This document shows, in pieces, positions 1 through 6,417 of a stretch of 7,884 bases of DNA. The first letter of the stretch is position 1; each line of letters opens with the position of its first letter. Origin of the DNA: Alphaproteobacteria bacterium (lineage in GTDB: Bacteria; Pseudomonadota; Alphaproteobacteria; JAEULC01); assembly GCA_020851015.1 (NCBI GenBank), contig JADZDN010000165.1:1-7884 (forward strand), given 5' to 3'. The translations under genes were made by a program, and so were the position numbers. The notes below the pieces were generated by a model that saw only the letters and a list, made by a program, of their open reading frames with translations, ran no database searches and was not told where the DNA came from.

Positions 1-129
1 AGCGCGCGCTCGATCCTGCACCTGGCCGAGCTGTTCCGCCTGGCCGACCAGGCGGGATTGCTCGCCGACCCCGACCTCGCGATTGCCCGCATGCGCTCGG
101 TGCTGGCGACGCAGGGGGTGCTGAACTGA
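1..129 (+). CDS. C-terminal end of an unidentified protein (partial)
   Basis: Frame 1 is open from the first base and ends at TGA 127-129, giving 42 residues. The tail is helical and rich in Leu and Ala (it contains LAELFRLADQAGLLADPD and ends ATQGVLN), with the codon bias of the neighbouring genes, so it is probably the end of a real gene entering from the left. No motif identifies the family. It converges on tsaD, with the repeat-filled spacer between them. I do not recognise the product; the preceding sequence is needed to name it. Confidence 0.6.
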   Translation, partial: SARSILHLAELFRLADQAGLLADPDLAIARMRSVLATQGVLN

Positions 130-144
130 GGCGTCGAGGAACCT

Positions 145-376
145 TCATCCTTCGACAAGCTCAGGATGAGGAAACCCAATCGGTCCTCGTGCTGAGCCTG
201 TCGAAGGACGCGCGCGACGAAGGTCCGCGCTCCTCATCCTTCGAGACGGCGCTTCGCGCCTCCTCATCCTTCGAGACGCTCGCTGCGCTCGCTCCTCAGG
301 ATGACGCGTTCTTCATGGACTCCCGTAAATCGCGTCATCCTGAGGAGGCGCGAAGCGCCGTCTCGAAGGATGAGGA
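145..376. repeat. Cluster of REP-like palindromic repeats
   Basis: At least four related palindromes share TCATCCT…AGGATGA ends. Unit A (145-169) is TCATCCT, an 11-base core, AGGATGA. Unit B (183-209) is a shorter, diverged GTCCT…AGGAC palindrome with a GAGCCTGTCGAAGG core in the opposite orientation to A. Unit C1 (from 231) lacks its 3' end and runs directly into unit C2 (264-304, full palindrome). Unit D (335-373) is a full palindrome. C1 and D are exact inverted copies over 36 bases (231-266 against 341-376). Such elements are intergenic and multicopy in many alphaproteobacteria. Lying between two convergent genes, they could also act as a bidirectional transcription barrier, but no T-tract is present. 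The whole 130-383 spacer seems to hold only these repeats. Confidence 0.85.
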
Positions 377-383
377 ACACGAC

Positions 384-1415
384 CTAGCCGGCCCGCATCT
401 CCTCCAGCGGCCAGCGCGGGCGGGGGGCGAAGGACAGGTCGTCGGTAAGGCCCAGGCGGAGCCTCTCGATCCCGGCCCAGGCGATCATCGCTGCGTTATC
501 GGTGCAGAGCGCCGGCGGGGGCGCCACGAAGCGGAAGCCCCCGCGTTCGCAGGCCTGCGCCAGGCGCGCGCGCAGGAACCGGTTCGACGCCACGCCGCCG
601 GAGATCACGAACGGCGCCGGTGATCCATGCTCTTCGGCGAAGCGCGCCATGGCGCGTTGTGCGCGGTCTTCCAGCACCTCGGCGACGGCGGCCTGGAACG
701 AGGCGGCCACGTCGTCGCGATCCTTCGCGAGCAGGTCGGCGGGCAGGGCCGCCACGGCGTGGCGCACGGCGGTCTTGAGGCCGGAGAACGAGAAGTCGCA
801 GTCCGGGCGGCCCTTCATCGGCCGCGGGAACGCGAAGCGCTTCGCATCGCCCCCTAGCGCCGAACGTTCCACGGCCGGGCCCCCAGGATAGTCGAGCCCG
901 ATCAGCTTCGCCACTTTGTCGAACGCCTCGCCCACCGCGTCGTCGACGGTGGTGCCGTAGCGGCGATAGCGGCCGACGCCTTCCACCGCGACGAGCTGGC
1001 AATGCCCGCCCGAGACCAGCAGCAGCAAGTAGGGGAAGGACAGGTCGTCGGTGAGGCGCGCGGTCAGGGCGTGGGCTTCCAGATGGTTGACCGCCAGGAA
1101 GGGCTTGTCGAGCGCCGCCGCGATGGCCTTCGCGGTCATCACGCCGACGATCACCCCGCCGATCAGGCCCGGCCCGCCGGTCGCGGCAATGCCCGCGAGG
1201 TCACGGAAATCGATCCCTGCCTCGCGCATCGCCTGGCGCACCAGCCCGTCGAGATGCTCCAGATGCGCGCGCGCGGCGATCTCCGGCACCACGCCGCCAT
1301 GCGGGGTGTGCTCGTCGAGCTGCGACAGCACGACGTTGGCGCGGATGCGGCGCTCCGCGTCCACCACGGCGGCGGCGGTTTCGTCGCAGCTCGTCTCGAT
1401 GCCCAGCACGATCAT
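384..1415 (-). CDS. tsaD: tRNA N6-adenosine threonylcarbamoyltransferase TsaD
   Basis: TsaD transfers the threonylcarbamoyl group from threonylcarbamoyl-AMP to A37 of ANN-decoding tRNAs (t6A), working in the cytoplasm with TsaB and TsaE after TsaC/YrdC makes the intermediate. The 343-residue product has the family's usual length (about 340) and opens with [13 protein letters not shown], matching the conserved N-terminus, which fixes the ATG at 1413-1415. Visible motifs are the ASKHA-fold phosphate loop near residues 5-13, [10 protein letters not shown] (78-87), the metal-ligand motif NHLEAH (H111 and H115), VSGGHC (134-139), the SGGVASN loop (272-278) and CTDNAAM, whose D306 is the third metal ligand. 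Stop TAG is at 384-386. It is divergent from hemC with only 61 bases between the starts. No Shine-Dalgarno sequence is seen. The frame stays open far upstream on this strand, but that stretch is antisense to the hem genes and is not part of TsaD. Confidence 0.97.
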   Translation of the reverse strand: MIVLGIETSCDETAAAVVDAERRIRANVVLSQLDEHTPHGGVVPEIAARAHLEHLDGLVRQAMREAGIDFRDLAGIAATGGPGLIGGVIVGVMTAKAIAAALDKPFLAVNHLEAHALTARLTDDLSFPYLLLLVSGGHCQLVAVEGVGRYRRYGTTVDDAVGEAFDKVAKLIGLDYPGGPAVERSALGGDAKRFAFPRPMKGRPDCDFSFSGLKTAVRHAVAALPADLLAKDRDDVAASFQAAVAEVLEDRAQRAMARFAEEHGSPAPFVISGGVASNRFLRARLAQACERGGFRFVAPPPALCTDNAAMIAWAGIERLRLGLTDDLSFAPRPRWPLEEMRAG

Positions 1416-1427
1416 CGGGCGATGATA
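1411..1427 (-). promoter_or_regulatory. Palindrome and -10-like TATCAT at the tsaD start
   Basis: A perfect inverted repeat, ATCATCG-GG-CGATGAT (1411-1426), covers the tsaD start codon. On the minus strand its upstream arm is part of TATCAT (1427-1422), a good -10 hexamer lying 6 bases before the ATG. No convincing -35 is seen and there is no ribosome binding site. If the hexamer is used, the transcript would be leaderless. This is inferred from sequence only. Confidence 0.3.
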
Positions 1428-1476
1428 GCAAACGCGGCCATGGTCCTGCCCCATTTTCCGGGGTAAACACAGCCGC

Positions 1477-2400
1477 ATGACCCAAGCTCCTCCCGCCCTG
1501 CGGATCGGCACGCGCGGCAGCCCCCTGGCGCTGATCCAGGCCGGGCTGGTGCGCGACGCGCTGGCGATGGCCCATCCCGCGCTGGCCGCGCCCGAGGCGA
1601 TCGCGATCGAGGTGATCCGCACGACCGGCGACAAGGTGCAGGACCGGCCGCTCAGCGAAATCGGCGGCAAGGGCCTGTTCACCAAGGAGATCGAGGAGGC
1701 GCTGCTCGCCGGCCGCATCGACCTGGCGGTGCACTCGGCCAAGGACATGCCCACGGTGCTGCCCGACGGGCTGTGGCTGTCCGCCATGCTGCCGCGCGAG
1801 GATCCGCGCGACGTGCTGCTCACCCGCACGGGCGGCGACCTGGCGTCGCTGCCGAAGGGCGCGCGGCTGGGCACGGCCAGCCTCAGGCGCCAGGCGCAGC
1901 TGCTCAACCGCCGGCCCGACCTGGTCCCGGGCAATCTGCGCGGCAATGTCGAGACGCGGCTGCGCAAGCTCGCCGAAGGCCAGGTCGACGCCACGGTGCT
2001 GGCGCTGGCGGGGCTGAAGCGCCTGGGGCGCGGCGAGGCCGGCGGCGTCGTGCTGTCGGTCGAGGAGATGCTGCCGGCGCCGGCCCAGGGCGCGATCTGC
2101 ATCGAATCGCGGGTCGGCGACGACCGGGTCAACGCGCTGCTGGCTGCGATCGACCACGAGGATACCTCGTGCGCCATCGTGGCCGAACGCGCGCTCTTGA
2201 AGGCGCTCGACGGCTCCTGCCGCACGCCCATCGCCGGGCTGGCGCTGCTCGACCGCCAGGGCGGGCTGGCGCTCGATGCGCTGGTGGCCAGCAACGACGG
2301 CAGCAAGCTTTGGCGTGTCGAACGCCGCGGCGACGAGGCGGACGCCGAACGCCTGGGCAGCGATGCCGGCGAGGAGCTGCGCCGGCTCGCCGGCTGGTAA
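1477..2400 (+). CDS. hemC: Hydroxymethylbilane synthase (porphobilinogen deaminase) HemC
   Basis: HemC joins four porphobilinogen molecules into the linear tetrapyrrole 1-hydroxymethylbilane, in the cytoplasm, using a covalently bound dipyrromethane cofactor. The 307-residue product has the usual length. It begins with the family signature [11 protein letters not shown] (9-19), then has GDKVQD (51-56), [11 protein letters not shown] (63-73), and [12 protein letters not shown] (81-92) with D82 corresponding to the catalytic aspartate (E. coli D84). Substrate/cofactor arginines are in [11 protein letters not shown] (131-141) and [10 protein letters not shown] (153-162). The cofactor-attachment cysteine is C248 in [11 protein letters not shown] 1477 is the natural start, with the core motif a few residues later. 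It is the first gene of the hem operon; hemD begins 17 bases after its TAA. No strong Shine-Dalgarno or obvious promoter is visible in the 61-base gap to tsaD, so signals for both genes must be compact there. Confidence 0.97.
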   Translation: MTQAPPALRIGTRGSPLALIQAGLVRDALAMAHPALAAPEAIAIEVIRTTGDKVQDRPLSEIGGKGLFTKEIEEALLAGRIDLAVHSAKDMPTVLPDGLWLSAMLPREDPRDVLLTRTGGDLASLPKGARLGTASLRRQAQLLNRRPDLVPGNLRGNVETRLRKLAEGQVDATVLALAGLKRLGRGEAGGVVLSVEEMLPAPAQGAICIESRVGDDRVNALLAAIDHEDTSCAIVAERALLKALDGSCRTPIAGLALLDRQGGLALDALVASNDGSKLWRVERRGDEADAERLGSDAGEELRRLAGW

Positions 2401-2415
2401 CGATCGGGCCGATCG
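2401..2415 (+). repeat. Inverted repeat filling the hemC–hemD gap
   Basis: CGATCGG-G-CCGATCG is a perfect 15-base palindrome starting directly after the hemC stop and ending two bases before the GTG chosen for hemD. It could form a small hairpin that makes hemD translation depend on ribosomes finishing hemC, in place of a Shine-Dalgarno sequence, which is not seen. It may also be coincidental in such G+C-rich DNA. Confidence 0.4.
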
Positions 2416-2417
2416 GC

Positions 2418-4655
2418 GTGACGGCGGCGCGACCCCTGATCCTCGTTACGCGACCGGCGGAGGAGGCCGAACGCACGGCCGCGGCCCTGGCGGCGCGCGG
2501 ATACGACCCGCTCGTCGAGCCGTTGCTGTCGATCGAAACGCTGCCGGAAGCCAGCCAGGTGCTGGGCGATCTCGCCGGCGTATCGGCACTGGTGTTCACC
2601 AGCGTGAACGGCGTACGCGCCTTCGCATCGACCTGCCATCGCCGCGATCTGCCGGTCTACGCGGTCGGCCCGACCACCGTCGCCGCCGCCCGCGAGGCCG
2701 GGTTTGCCGCGGTCGAGACCGCCGGCGGAGATGTCGAGGCGCTGACGCGGCTTATCGTCGTGGAACGCCAGCCGACGCAGGGACTCCTGCTGCATGCCGC
2801 CGGCGAAACCGTGGCGGGCGACCTGGCGGGCCGGCTGGAGGCCGCCGGGTATCACGTTCGCCGCGTGGCGCTGTACCGGGCGCGGCCGGCCGAGGCGCTG
2901 TCGACATTGGCCAGGGATACGCTCGCAGGCGGTCGTCTGGAAGGCGCGCTGTTTTTTTCTCCCCGTACGGCGCGGACGTTTGTTACGCTGATACGTACGG
3001 CCGGGCTGGAGCCGCATTGCCGCGAGGTCGTGGCGGCCTGCCTCAGCCCTGCCGTGGCCGATGCGATCGGTGGCTTGCCCTGGCGCCAGGTAGTGGTGGC
3101 GGCAACGCCGACCCTCGACGATGCAATCACGGCCCTCGCGGCGGCCCTTCCGGCGGGCGGAACGACGGAGCGATCGACCATGGCAGACGACAGCGACAAG
3201 ACGTCCGATACCCAGCCGTCGCCCGAACCGACCATCGCGCTGGCCGCGTCCGACGTCATCGCGCGCTTCGGCGGTATCCGCCCCATGGCCACCAAGATGG
3301 GCATCTCTTTCAGCACCGTGCAGGGCTGGAAGGAGCGCAACCAGATCCCCGCCAACCGCCACCGCGAGATCCAGGCGCTTGCCGACAGGCTGGGTATTTC
3401 GCTGGCGCCCGGCGCAGCGCCCGCCGCGGCATCGTCCGAAGCGACCGCGGCGCCGGATCGCGTGGCCTCGCCGGACGATCCGCCGCCCGCGCCGCAGCCC
3501 TTGCCGCCGCGGCCGCAGCCATCGACCATGAACAACGACCCGCCGCCGCCGATTCCGCCCAGGCTGCCGCCGCAGGAACCGCCCGCCGCCCGCACCGGGC
3601 TTGGCGTCGCCGGCGTGGCGATGGTCAGCATCGTGGTCGTCGCCCTCGCGCTGGCGGGCGCCTATGTCGCGCGACCCTATTGGCAGGGCGCGACGGCCGC
3701 GTCGGGGCCGGCGGACACGGGCGACCTGGCGCAACGCTTGGGGAAGCTGGAAAAGGATGTCGCCGCGCGGCCTGCGACGTCGGCAGCCGCCGCGCCCGAT
3801 CCCAAGCTCGCCCAGGATTTCGCGGCGTTGACCAAGAAGACGACCGACCTTGAGGCCGCGCTCACCAAGCGCGCGGGCGATCTCGACGCGGCGCTGGCGT
3901 CCGCGCGCCGCGACGGCGCCCAGGCGGCGTCGGCCGCCGCCGACCAGGCCAAGGCGCTGGCCGCGCGCCTCGAGGCGCTGGAGAAGGGCTTCGATCCGCA
4001 GGGGTTTGTCGCGCTGCGCAACGGGCTCAACGACCTCGGCGGCCGGATCGACGCGCTGGGCAAGCGCATCGACCAGGCGGAGAAGGCGGCGTCGGCCGCG
4101 CGCGCGCAGGGCCTGGCCGACGCGGGACTGGCGCTGGCCGTGGCGCAGCTCCGCCGCGCGGTCGATGGCGGCCTGGGTTTCTCGGCCGAACTCGCGGCCT
4201 GCCGCGCGCTCGCGGGCGGCGATGCCAAGGTCGCCGCGTCGCTCGACGCGCTGGCGCCGCTCTCCGCGGGCGGGGTCGCAACCCGCGCCGCGCTGGGCGA
4301 CGACTACCCCGACACCGCGGCCGCGATTTCGCGCGCGGCGCTCCAGCGCAGCGAGACCGGCTGGGTGCGCACCGTGATCGACCGCCTCGACTCGCTGGTG
4401 ACGATCCGCCCAGTCGGCGCCGACGTGGCGGGCGAGACACCGCGCGCCCGGGCCGCGCGCGCCGAGGCCCTGCTGGCGCGCAACGACCTGGCCGGCGCGG
4501 TCAAGGCGCTGGGTGGCCTCGACGGGCGCCCGGCCGACGCCGCCAAGCCGTGGCTCGACCGCGCCCGGGCGCGCTTGTCGGCCGAGGCCGCGCTGGCCGC
4601 GCTCGACGCCCAGGCCATGGCGCACCTGGCGGCAAAGCCGGGCGCCGCGCCATGA
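2418..4655 (+). CDS. hemD: Fused uroporphyrinogen-III synthase (HemD) – HTH – Mic60/mitofilin-like membrane protein
   Basis: One stop-free frame encodes about 745 residues. Residues 1-254 are HemD, which cyclises hydroxymethylbilane to uroporphyrinogen [15 protein letters not shown] (9-20), [10 protein letters not shown] (60-69), [15 protein letters not shown] (81-95), FFSPRTA (179-185) and [10 protein letters not shown] (208-217). A short linker leads to an in-frame Met (255) opening the second part: an acidic/polar stretch, a Cro/YdaS-like helix-turn-helix (about 278-329, with [12 protein letters not shown] and [13 protein letters not shown]), a proline-rich segment (about 352-390), one membrane helix (about 394-417), a long Ala/Lys/Asp-rich coiled coil (about 435-564) and a C-terminal mitofilin-type helical domain (about 565-745, with [11 protein letters not shown]). 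The second part matches the alphaproteobacterial Mic60-like family (COG4223) commonly found between hemD and hemY; Mic60 shapes membranes. GTG 2418 is the first usable start after hemC. HemD–HemX fusions known in betaproteobacteria are an architectural precedent. The two parts might also be made separately from the internal ATG. The domain identities are firm; whether the mature product is one chain is not. Confidence 0.85.
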   Translation: MTAARPLILVTRPAEEAERTAAALAARGYDPLVEPLLSIETLPEASQVLGDLAGVSALVFTSVNGVRAFASTCHRRDLPVYAVGPTTVAAAREAGFAAVETAGGDVEALTRLIVVERQPTQGLLLHAAGETVAGDLAGRLEAAGYHVRRVALYRARPAEALSTLARDTLAGGRLEGALFFSPRTARTFVTLIRTAGLEPHCREVVAACLSPAVADAIGGLPWRQVVVAATPTLDDAITALAAALPAGGTTERSTMADDSDKTSDTQPSPEPTIALAASDVIARFGGIRPMATKMGISFSTVQGWKERNQIPANRHREIQALADRLGISLAPGAAPAAASSEATAAPDRVASPDDPPPAPQPLPPRPQPSTMNNDPPPPIPPRLPPQEPPAARTGLGVAGVAMVSIVVVALALAGAYVARPYWQGATAASGPADTGDLAQRLGKLEKDVAARPATSAAAAPDPKLAQDFAALTKKTTDLEAALTKRAGDLDAALASARRDGAQAASAAADQAKALAARLEALEKGFDPQGFVALRNGLNDLGGRIDALGKRIDQAEKAASAARAQGLADAGLALAVAQLRRAVDGGLGFSAELAACRALAGGDAKVAASLDALAPLSAGGVATRAALGDDYPDTAAAISRAALQRSETGWVRTVIDRLDSLVTIRPVGADVAGETPRARAARAEALLARNDLAGAVKALGGLDGRPADAAKPWLDRARARLSAEAALAALDAQAMAHLAAKPGAAP
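3167..3182 (+). promoter_or_regulatory. Possible internal ribosome binding site and ATG for a separate Mic60-like protein
   Basis: GGAG (3167-3170) lies 9 bases before ATG 3180-3182, which is in frame within the hemD–mic60 frame and begins [10 protein letters not shown], a typical new N-terminus at exactly the domain boundary. Initiation here would give a free 491-residue HTH–membrane–coiled-coil–mitofilin protein (3180-4655) beside, or instead of, the fusion. Codon CGA 3171-3173, between the GGAG and the ATG, is one base from TGA, which is about where a hemD stop would be expected. Confidence 0.45.
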
Positions 4656-6103
4656 TCCGCGTCCTTCTGTTCCTGGCCTTCGCCGCGCTTGCCGCGTGGG
4701 GCGCGGTGTGGCTCAGCGACACGCCGGGCCGCGTCACCATCGTGTGGCTGGGCTATCGCATCGACACTTCGGCGGCGGTGCTGGCGATCCTGGTCGTCGC
4801 GCTGACGGCTTCCGTCGCGCTCGCCTATCGCCTGTGGCGCTTCCTGCGCCGCGCCCCGGCCGAGTTCGTGGTGGCGCGCCGGCAGCGCCGGCGCGCGCGC
4901 GCCTACCTGGCTCTGACCCAGGGCATGGTCGCGGTCGCCGCCGGCGATCCCGACGAGGCCCAGCGCAACGCGCGGCGCGCCGACGCGCTGCTCACCGCTC
5001 CGCCGATCACCCTGCTGCTGTCGGCCCAGGCCGCGCAGTTGAACGGCGACGATGCGGCGGCGGCGCGCTTCTTCACCCAGATGCTCGAGCGGCCCGAGAC
5101 CGCGTTCCTCGGCGTGCGCGGACTCTTGCGCCAGGCGCTCGACCGCAACGACAAGGCCGAGGCGCTGCGCCTCGCGCTGCGCGCGCGCGAGCTGCGGCCC
5201 GATACGGCCTGGGTGCAATCCACCTTGCTGGACCTGCAGGCGACCGCGGGCCAGTGGGACCAGGCCGAAGCGACGCTCGGGCGCGTCGCCCGCATGAAGC
5301 TGATCGACGATGCCGCGGCCCGGCATCGCCGCGCGGCGGTCCTGATCGAACGCGCGCGCCTGGCGGAATCGGCCGGCAATCCCGACGAGGCGCTGGCGCT
5401 GGCGCGCCGCGCCAACGCCCAGGCCCCCGACTTCGTCCCCGCCGCCGCTGCCGCGATCGCGCGGCTGGCCGCATCCGGCAAGAACCGCAAGGCGATCCGC
5501 GTCGCGACCGAGGCCTGGGCCGCGTCGCCCCATCGCGACATCGCAGTGGCCTACTTGAGCGCGTTCGCCGAATCCGACGCGCTGCAACGCCTGCGGCATC
5601 TGGAACGCCTGGTCGCGGCCAAGCCCGATGATCTGGAGAGCCGCCTGACCCTGGCCGAGGCGGCGCTCGACGCGCGGCTGTGGGGCGAGGCGCGCCGGCA
5701 GCTGGACCCGCTGGTCGCGGCCGAGCCCGTCGCGTCGGCGCGCGCCTGCCGGCTGATGGCCGAGATCGAGAAGGCCGAGAACGCCGACGCGGCCGCCGCC
5801 GAGCGCTGGCGCGCAAAGGCCGACGCGGCCGGCCCCGATCCGACCTGGGTATGCGGAAAATGCGGCGCGCAGTCCCAGCGCTGGACGGCGGTCTGCGGCC
5901 ATTGCGGCGCGTTCGACAGCATGAGCTGGCGCGCGCCGACCCAGGTGGCCGTGCTGCCGCCGATGGCCGGGCCCTTGGCAAGCCCATTGGCGGAAGGTCC
6001 AGCCGCGACGCTGGCCGGCGACGGCCAGGCGCCGACGATTCCCGCCGGTCCCGCTGCTGCCGGGCCGACCCCGGTTCCGGCGCCGGCCGGGAGCGCCAAC
6101 TGA
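4652..6103 (+). CDS. hemY: HemY-family tetratricopeptide membrane protein with C-terminal zinc ribbon
   Basis: This is the proteobacterial HemY (COG3898/COG3071 type), not the protoporphyrinogen oxidase also called HemY. Its biochemical role is unsettled, but it is usually encoded last in hem operons and is thought to assist late tetrapyrrole synthesis or complex assembly at the inner membrane. The 483-residue product has two N-terminal membrane helices (about 4-22 and 39-60), a basic stretch at 61-83 ([17 protein letters not shown]), then TPR-like helical repeats (about 85-390, e.g. [49 protein letters not shown]). A four-cysteine ribbon follows (C401-x2-C404, C415-x2-C418, in WVCGKCG and [10 protein letters not shown]), and a Pro/Ala/Gly-rich tail (about 430-483) ends the chain. 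ATG 4652 overlaps the preceding TGA (ATGA), implying translational coupling; no clear Shine-Dalgarno is seen. The ribbon resembles the rubredoxin-like end of LapB, another TPR membrane protein. Confidence 0.92.
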   Translation: MIRVLLFLAFAALAAWGAVWLSDTPGRVTIVWLGYRIDTSAAVLAILVVALTASVALAYRLWRFLRRAPAEFVVARRQRRRARAYLALTQGMVAVAAGDPDEAQRNARRADALLTAPPITLLLSAQAAQLNGDDAAAARFFTQMLERPETAFLGVRGLLRQALDRNDKAEALRLALRARELRPDTAWVQSTLLDLQATAGQWDQAEATLGRVARMKLIDDAAARHRRAAVLIERARLAESAGNPDEALALARRANAQAPDFVPAAAAAIARLAASGKNRKAIRVATEAWAASPHRDIAVAYLSAFAESDALQRLRHLERLVAAKPDDLESRLTLAEAALDARLWGEARRQLDPLVAAEPVASARACRLMAEIEKAENADAAAAERWRAKADAAGPDPTWVCGKCGAQSQRWTAVCGHCGAFDSMSWRAPTQVAVLPPMAGPLASPLAEGPAATLAGDGQAPTIPAGPAAAGPTPVPAPAGSAN

Positions 6104-6125
6104 CCGCCTGACGTATCACCCCGTC

Positions 6126-6144
6126 GCAGCTTCGGGATTTGACC
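6126..6144 (+). repeat. Direct repeat, copy 1 (GGGATTTGACC)
   Basis: GCAGCTTCGGGATTTGACC matches 6306-6324 at 17 of 19 positions. This copy contains TTGACC but is followed by G+C-rich DNA with no -10, so it is unlikely to be a promoter itself and may be a regulator site. Confidence 0.5.
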
Positions 6145-6190
6145 ACGCCTGTCCGGCTCGCGAACCGCCGCCGAGTAGATTTCATGTGTG

Positions 6191-6219
6191 GTCCCCCCTC
6201 CCGCAAGGGGAGGGGGGAC
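6191..6219 (+). terminator. G/C-rich hairpin after hemY, possible terminator or REP-like element
   Basis: A perfect 12-bp stem (6191-6202 with 6208-6219) closes a 5-base GCAAG loop; the arms are GTCCCCCCTCCC and GGGAGGGGGGAC. It lies 87 bases after the hemY stop and could end the hem operon transcript. There is no T-run after it on either strand (the + side continues TGGAAAAAGG), so it is not a canonical intrinsic terminator. The CCCTCCCGCAAGGGGAGGG core is a type of hairpin I recall as repeated in many proteobacterial genomes. Confidence 0.5.
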
Positions 6220-6305
6220 TGGAAAAAGGTGTCCCGGCCCGCGCGAAACTCGTCAAACGCCCGATCGGCGCCGGCTTTCGTGCAATTCGTCAAGCGCTCA
6301 GCCGG

Positions 6306-6324
6306 GCAGCCTTGGGATTTGACC
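6306..6324 (+). repeat. Direct repeat, copy 2, containing the -35 of the protease promoter
   Basis: GCAGCCTTGGGATTTGACC is the second copy, 180 bases from the first. Its last six bases, TTGACC (6319-6324), form the -35 box of the proposed promoter. Confidence 0.5.
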
Positions 6325-6348
6325 GGGTTGGGCCCGACCCATTATCAT
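6319..6348 (+). promoter_or_regulatory. Sigma70-like promoter for the metalloprotease gene, with palindromic spacer
   Basis: TTGACC (6319-6324, five of six to TTGACA) and TATCAT (6343-6348, five of six to TATAAT) are 18 bases apart, predicting a start near 6354-6357. The spacer holds GGGTTGGG-CCCGACCC (6325-6340), a palindrome with one mismatched pair that nearly fills it, the place where a repressor or MerR-type regulator would bind. Function is inferred. Confidence 0.55.
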
Positions 6349-6362
6349 CCGAGCGTCAGAAA

Positions 6363-6396
6363 GCGAGAAATGTCCAGCATTTATCGCGTTTTGTAG
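6363..6396 (+). promoter_or_regulatory. Leader hairpin with 8-codon mini-ORF
   Basis: GCGA-G-AAATG (6363-6372) and CATTT-A-TCGC (6378-6387) pair with one mismatch around TCCAG, and GTTTTG follows the stem. The hairpin contains ATG 6370, which opens MSSIYRVL and ends at TAG 6394-6396. The mini-ORF is in the same frame as the protease, whose GTG start lies 21 bases after that stop. It could be a leader peptide, a vestige of a longer N-terminus cut off by the TAG, or chance. No strong ribosome binding site precedes it. Confidence 0.35.
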
Positions 6397-6417
6397 TCCC
6401 AGGCACGGGGTCGCCGA

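Larger units (their letters stand above)
6104..6417 (+). promoter_or_regulatory. Intergenic control region between hemY and the metalloprotease gene
   Basis: This 314-base gap has no convincing gene. It holds a G/C-rich hairpin, a 19-base direct repeat in two copies, a shorter direct repeat, a sigma70-like promoter with a palindrome in its spacer, a leader hairpin and an 8-codon mini-ORF, each described separately. It is visibly more A+T-rich than the flanking genes, as expected for a control region. Confidence 0.7.

Noticed and set aside
145..376. Possible CRISPR array
   Set aside because: Units are palindromic, of mixed orientation, differ in length and have no regular unique spacers; they fit REP-like elements.
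189..623. Plus-strand 144-codon open frame over the repeats and the 3' end of tsaD
   Set aside because: It is made of palindromic repeat sequence followed by the antisense of tsaD, with no protein-like features of its own.
1416..4625. Very long minus-strand open frame continuing upstream of tsaD, antisense to hemC and the hemD–mic60 gene
   Set aside because: The plus strand carries clear HemC, HemD and Mic60-like motifs; the antisense translation is low-complexity Arg/Gly/Ala/Ser-rich without motifs. It is explained by high G+C content. TsaD starts at 1415.
4304..5902. Minus-strand 532-codon open frame antisense to mic60/hemY
   Set aside because: Composition is Arg/Gly/Gln-rich with no recognisable motif, and it lies opposite HemY with its TPR repeats and zinc ribbon.
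6139..6396. 85-codon open frame in the hemY–protease gap
   Set aside because: It runs through the G/C hairpin and the promoter, has no ribosome binding site or motif, and overlaps proposed regulatory sites. Only its last 8 codons are kept, as a possible mini-ORF.
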